Part shown: piece by piece, positions 62,771 to 64,000 of the stretch
Layout: every line of letters starts with the position of its first letter
Numbering within the stretch: position 1 is the first letter of the stretch
Assembly: GCF_006088715.1 (NCBI RefSeq)
Contig: NZ_CP030771.1
Location: 9,360,001 to 9,424,000 of the forward strand
Origin: Streptomyces sp. YIM 121038
GTDB lineage: Bacteria > Actinomycetota > Actinomycetes > Streptomycetales > Streptomycetaceae
DNA length: 64,000 nucleotides
Direction of reading: 5' to 3'
Notes under the pieces: generated by a model
Databases searched by the model: none
The model's input: the letters and a program-made list of their open reading frames with translations, nothing else
Told to the model about the DNA's origin: nothing
Position numbers and translations under genes: made by a program

Positions 62771-64000
<1,230 letters not shown>

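Overview
The window is very GC-rich, almost wall-to-wall coding DNA with short intergenic gaps. It carries families typical of Streptomyces: XRE/DUF5753 plus DUF397, SARP and AfsR-like regulators, a TIGR02569-type kinase-like protein, DUF6479, a mycothiol-dependent isomerase-type protein, Sec/Tat-exported proteins and several TTA (bldA-type) leucine codons. It reads as a chromosomal segment of a Streptomyces or close relative. No rRNA, tRNA, CRISPR array, transposase or integrase was recognised. The left edge cuts an MmyB-like regulator and the right edge cuts a glyceraldehyde-3-phosphate dehydrogenase gene.

Layout. 0-13 kb: regulators (MmyB-like, a shortened LuxR/LAL protein, a BTAD/SARP protein), secreted proteins (I36-like inhibitor, lipoprotein, DUF333 protein), an amidase, a phosphotransferase and a penicillin/aculeacin-type acylase. 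13-23 kb: a double-HTH P-loop Sel1-repeat protein, a double VOC protein, a GH18 chitinase with a DasR-type operator inside its promoter, a membrane protein/histidine kinase/response regulator operon, and an acyl-CoA synthetase. 23-32 kb: cupin and AraC/GlxA regulator, phenylacetate-CoA ligase, a SAM methyltransferase, the XRE-DUF397-ATPase regulatory triad, a PucR-like regulator and a voltage-gated ion channel. 32-43 kb: universal stress protein, a Gly-rich lipoprotein, an Mrr nuclease fused to TerD, a secreted EEP nuclease/phosphatase, an FGLLP-type membrane protein, RNA ligase/phosphodiesterase-like protein, topoisomerase IB and small stress-type proteins. 43-49 kb: an ArsR-type regulator divergent from an MFS exporter with a dense operator region, GtrA-like protein, a second copy of the Gly-rich lipoprotein with its leader, and its membrane neighbour. 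49-59.5 kb: a terpene locus. 59.6-64 kb: MerR regulator divergent from an isomerase-type protein, a soluble sugar dehydrogenase with a second DasR-like site, MarR and GAPDH.

The most promising unusual system is the terpene locus. A class II terpene cyclase-like protein with a DxDTT motif, a P450 and an SDR form one compact minus-strand operon. It diverges from a class I terpene synthase fused to a GXWXG/DUF4334 domain. The 195-bp space between them is filled by a tandem array of 13-bp repeats, the synthase carries a TTA codon at codon 5, and an AfsR-like SARP regulator lies next to the locus. Together these suggest a developmentally controlled pathway to an oxidised cyclic terpenoid. The second standout is the 682-residue Mrr-TerD fusion, a candidate DNA-damage or phage-response effector. 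The third is a pair of paralogous lipoproteins 13.7 kb apart whose 5' leaders are conserved at the DNA level without codon-position bias.

All function calls come from reading motifs by eye; no database search was possible.
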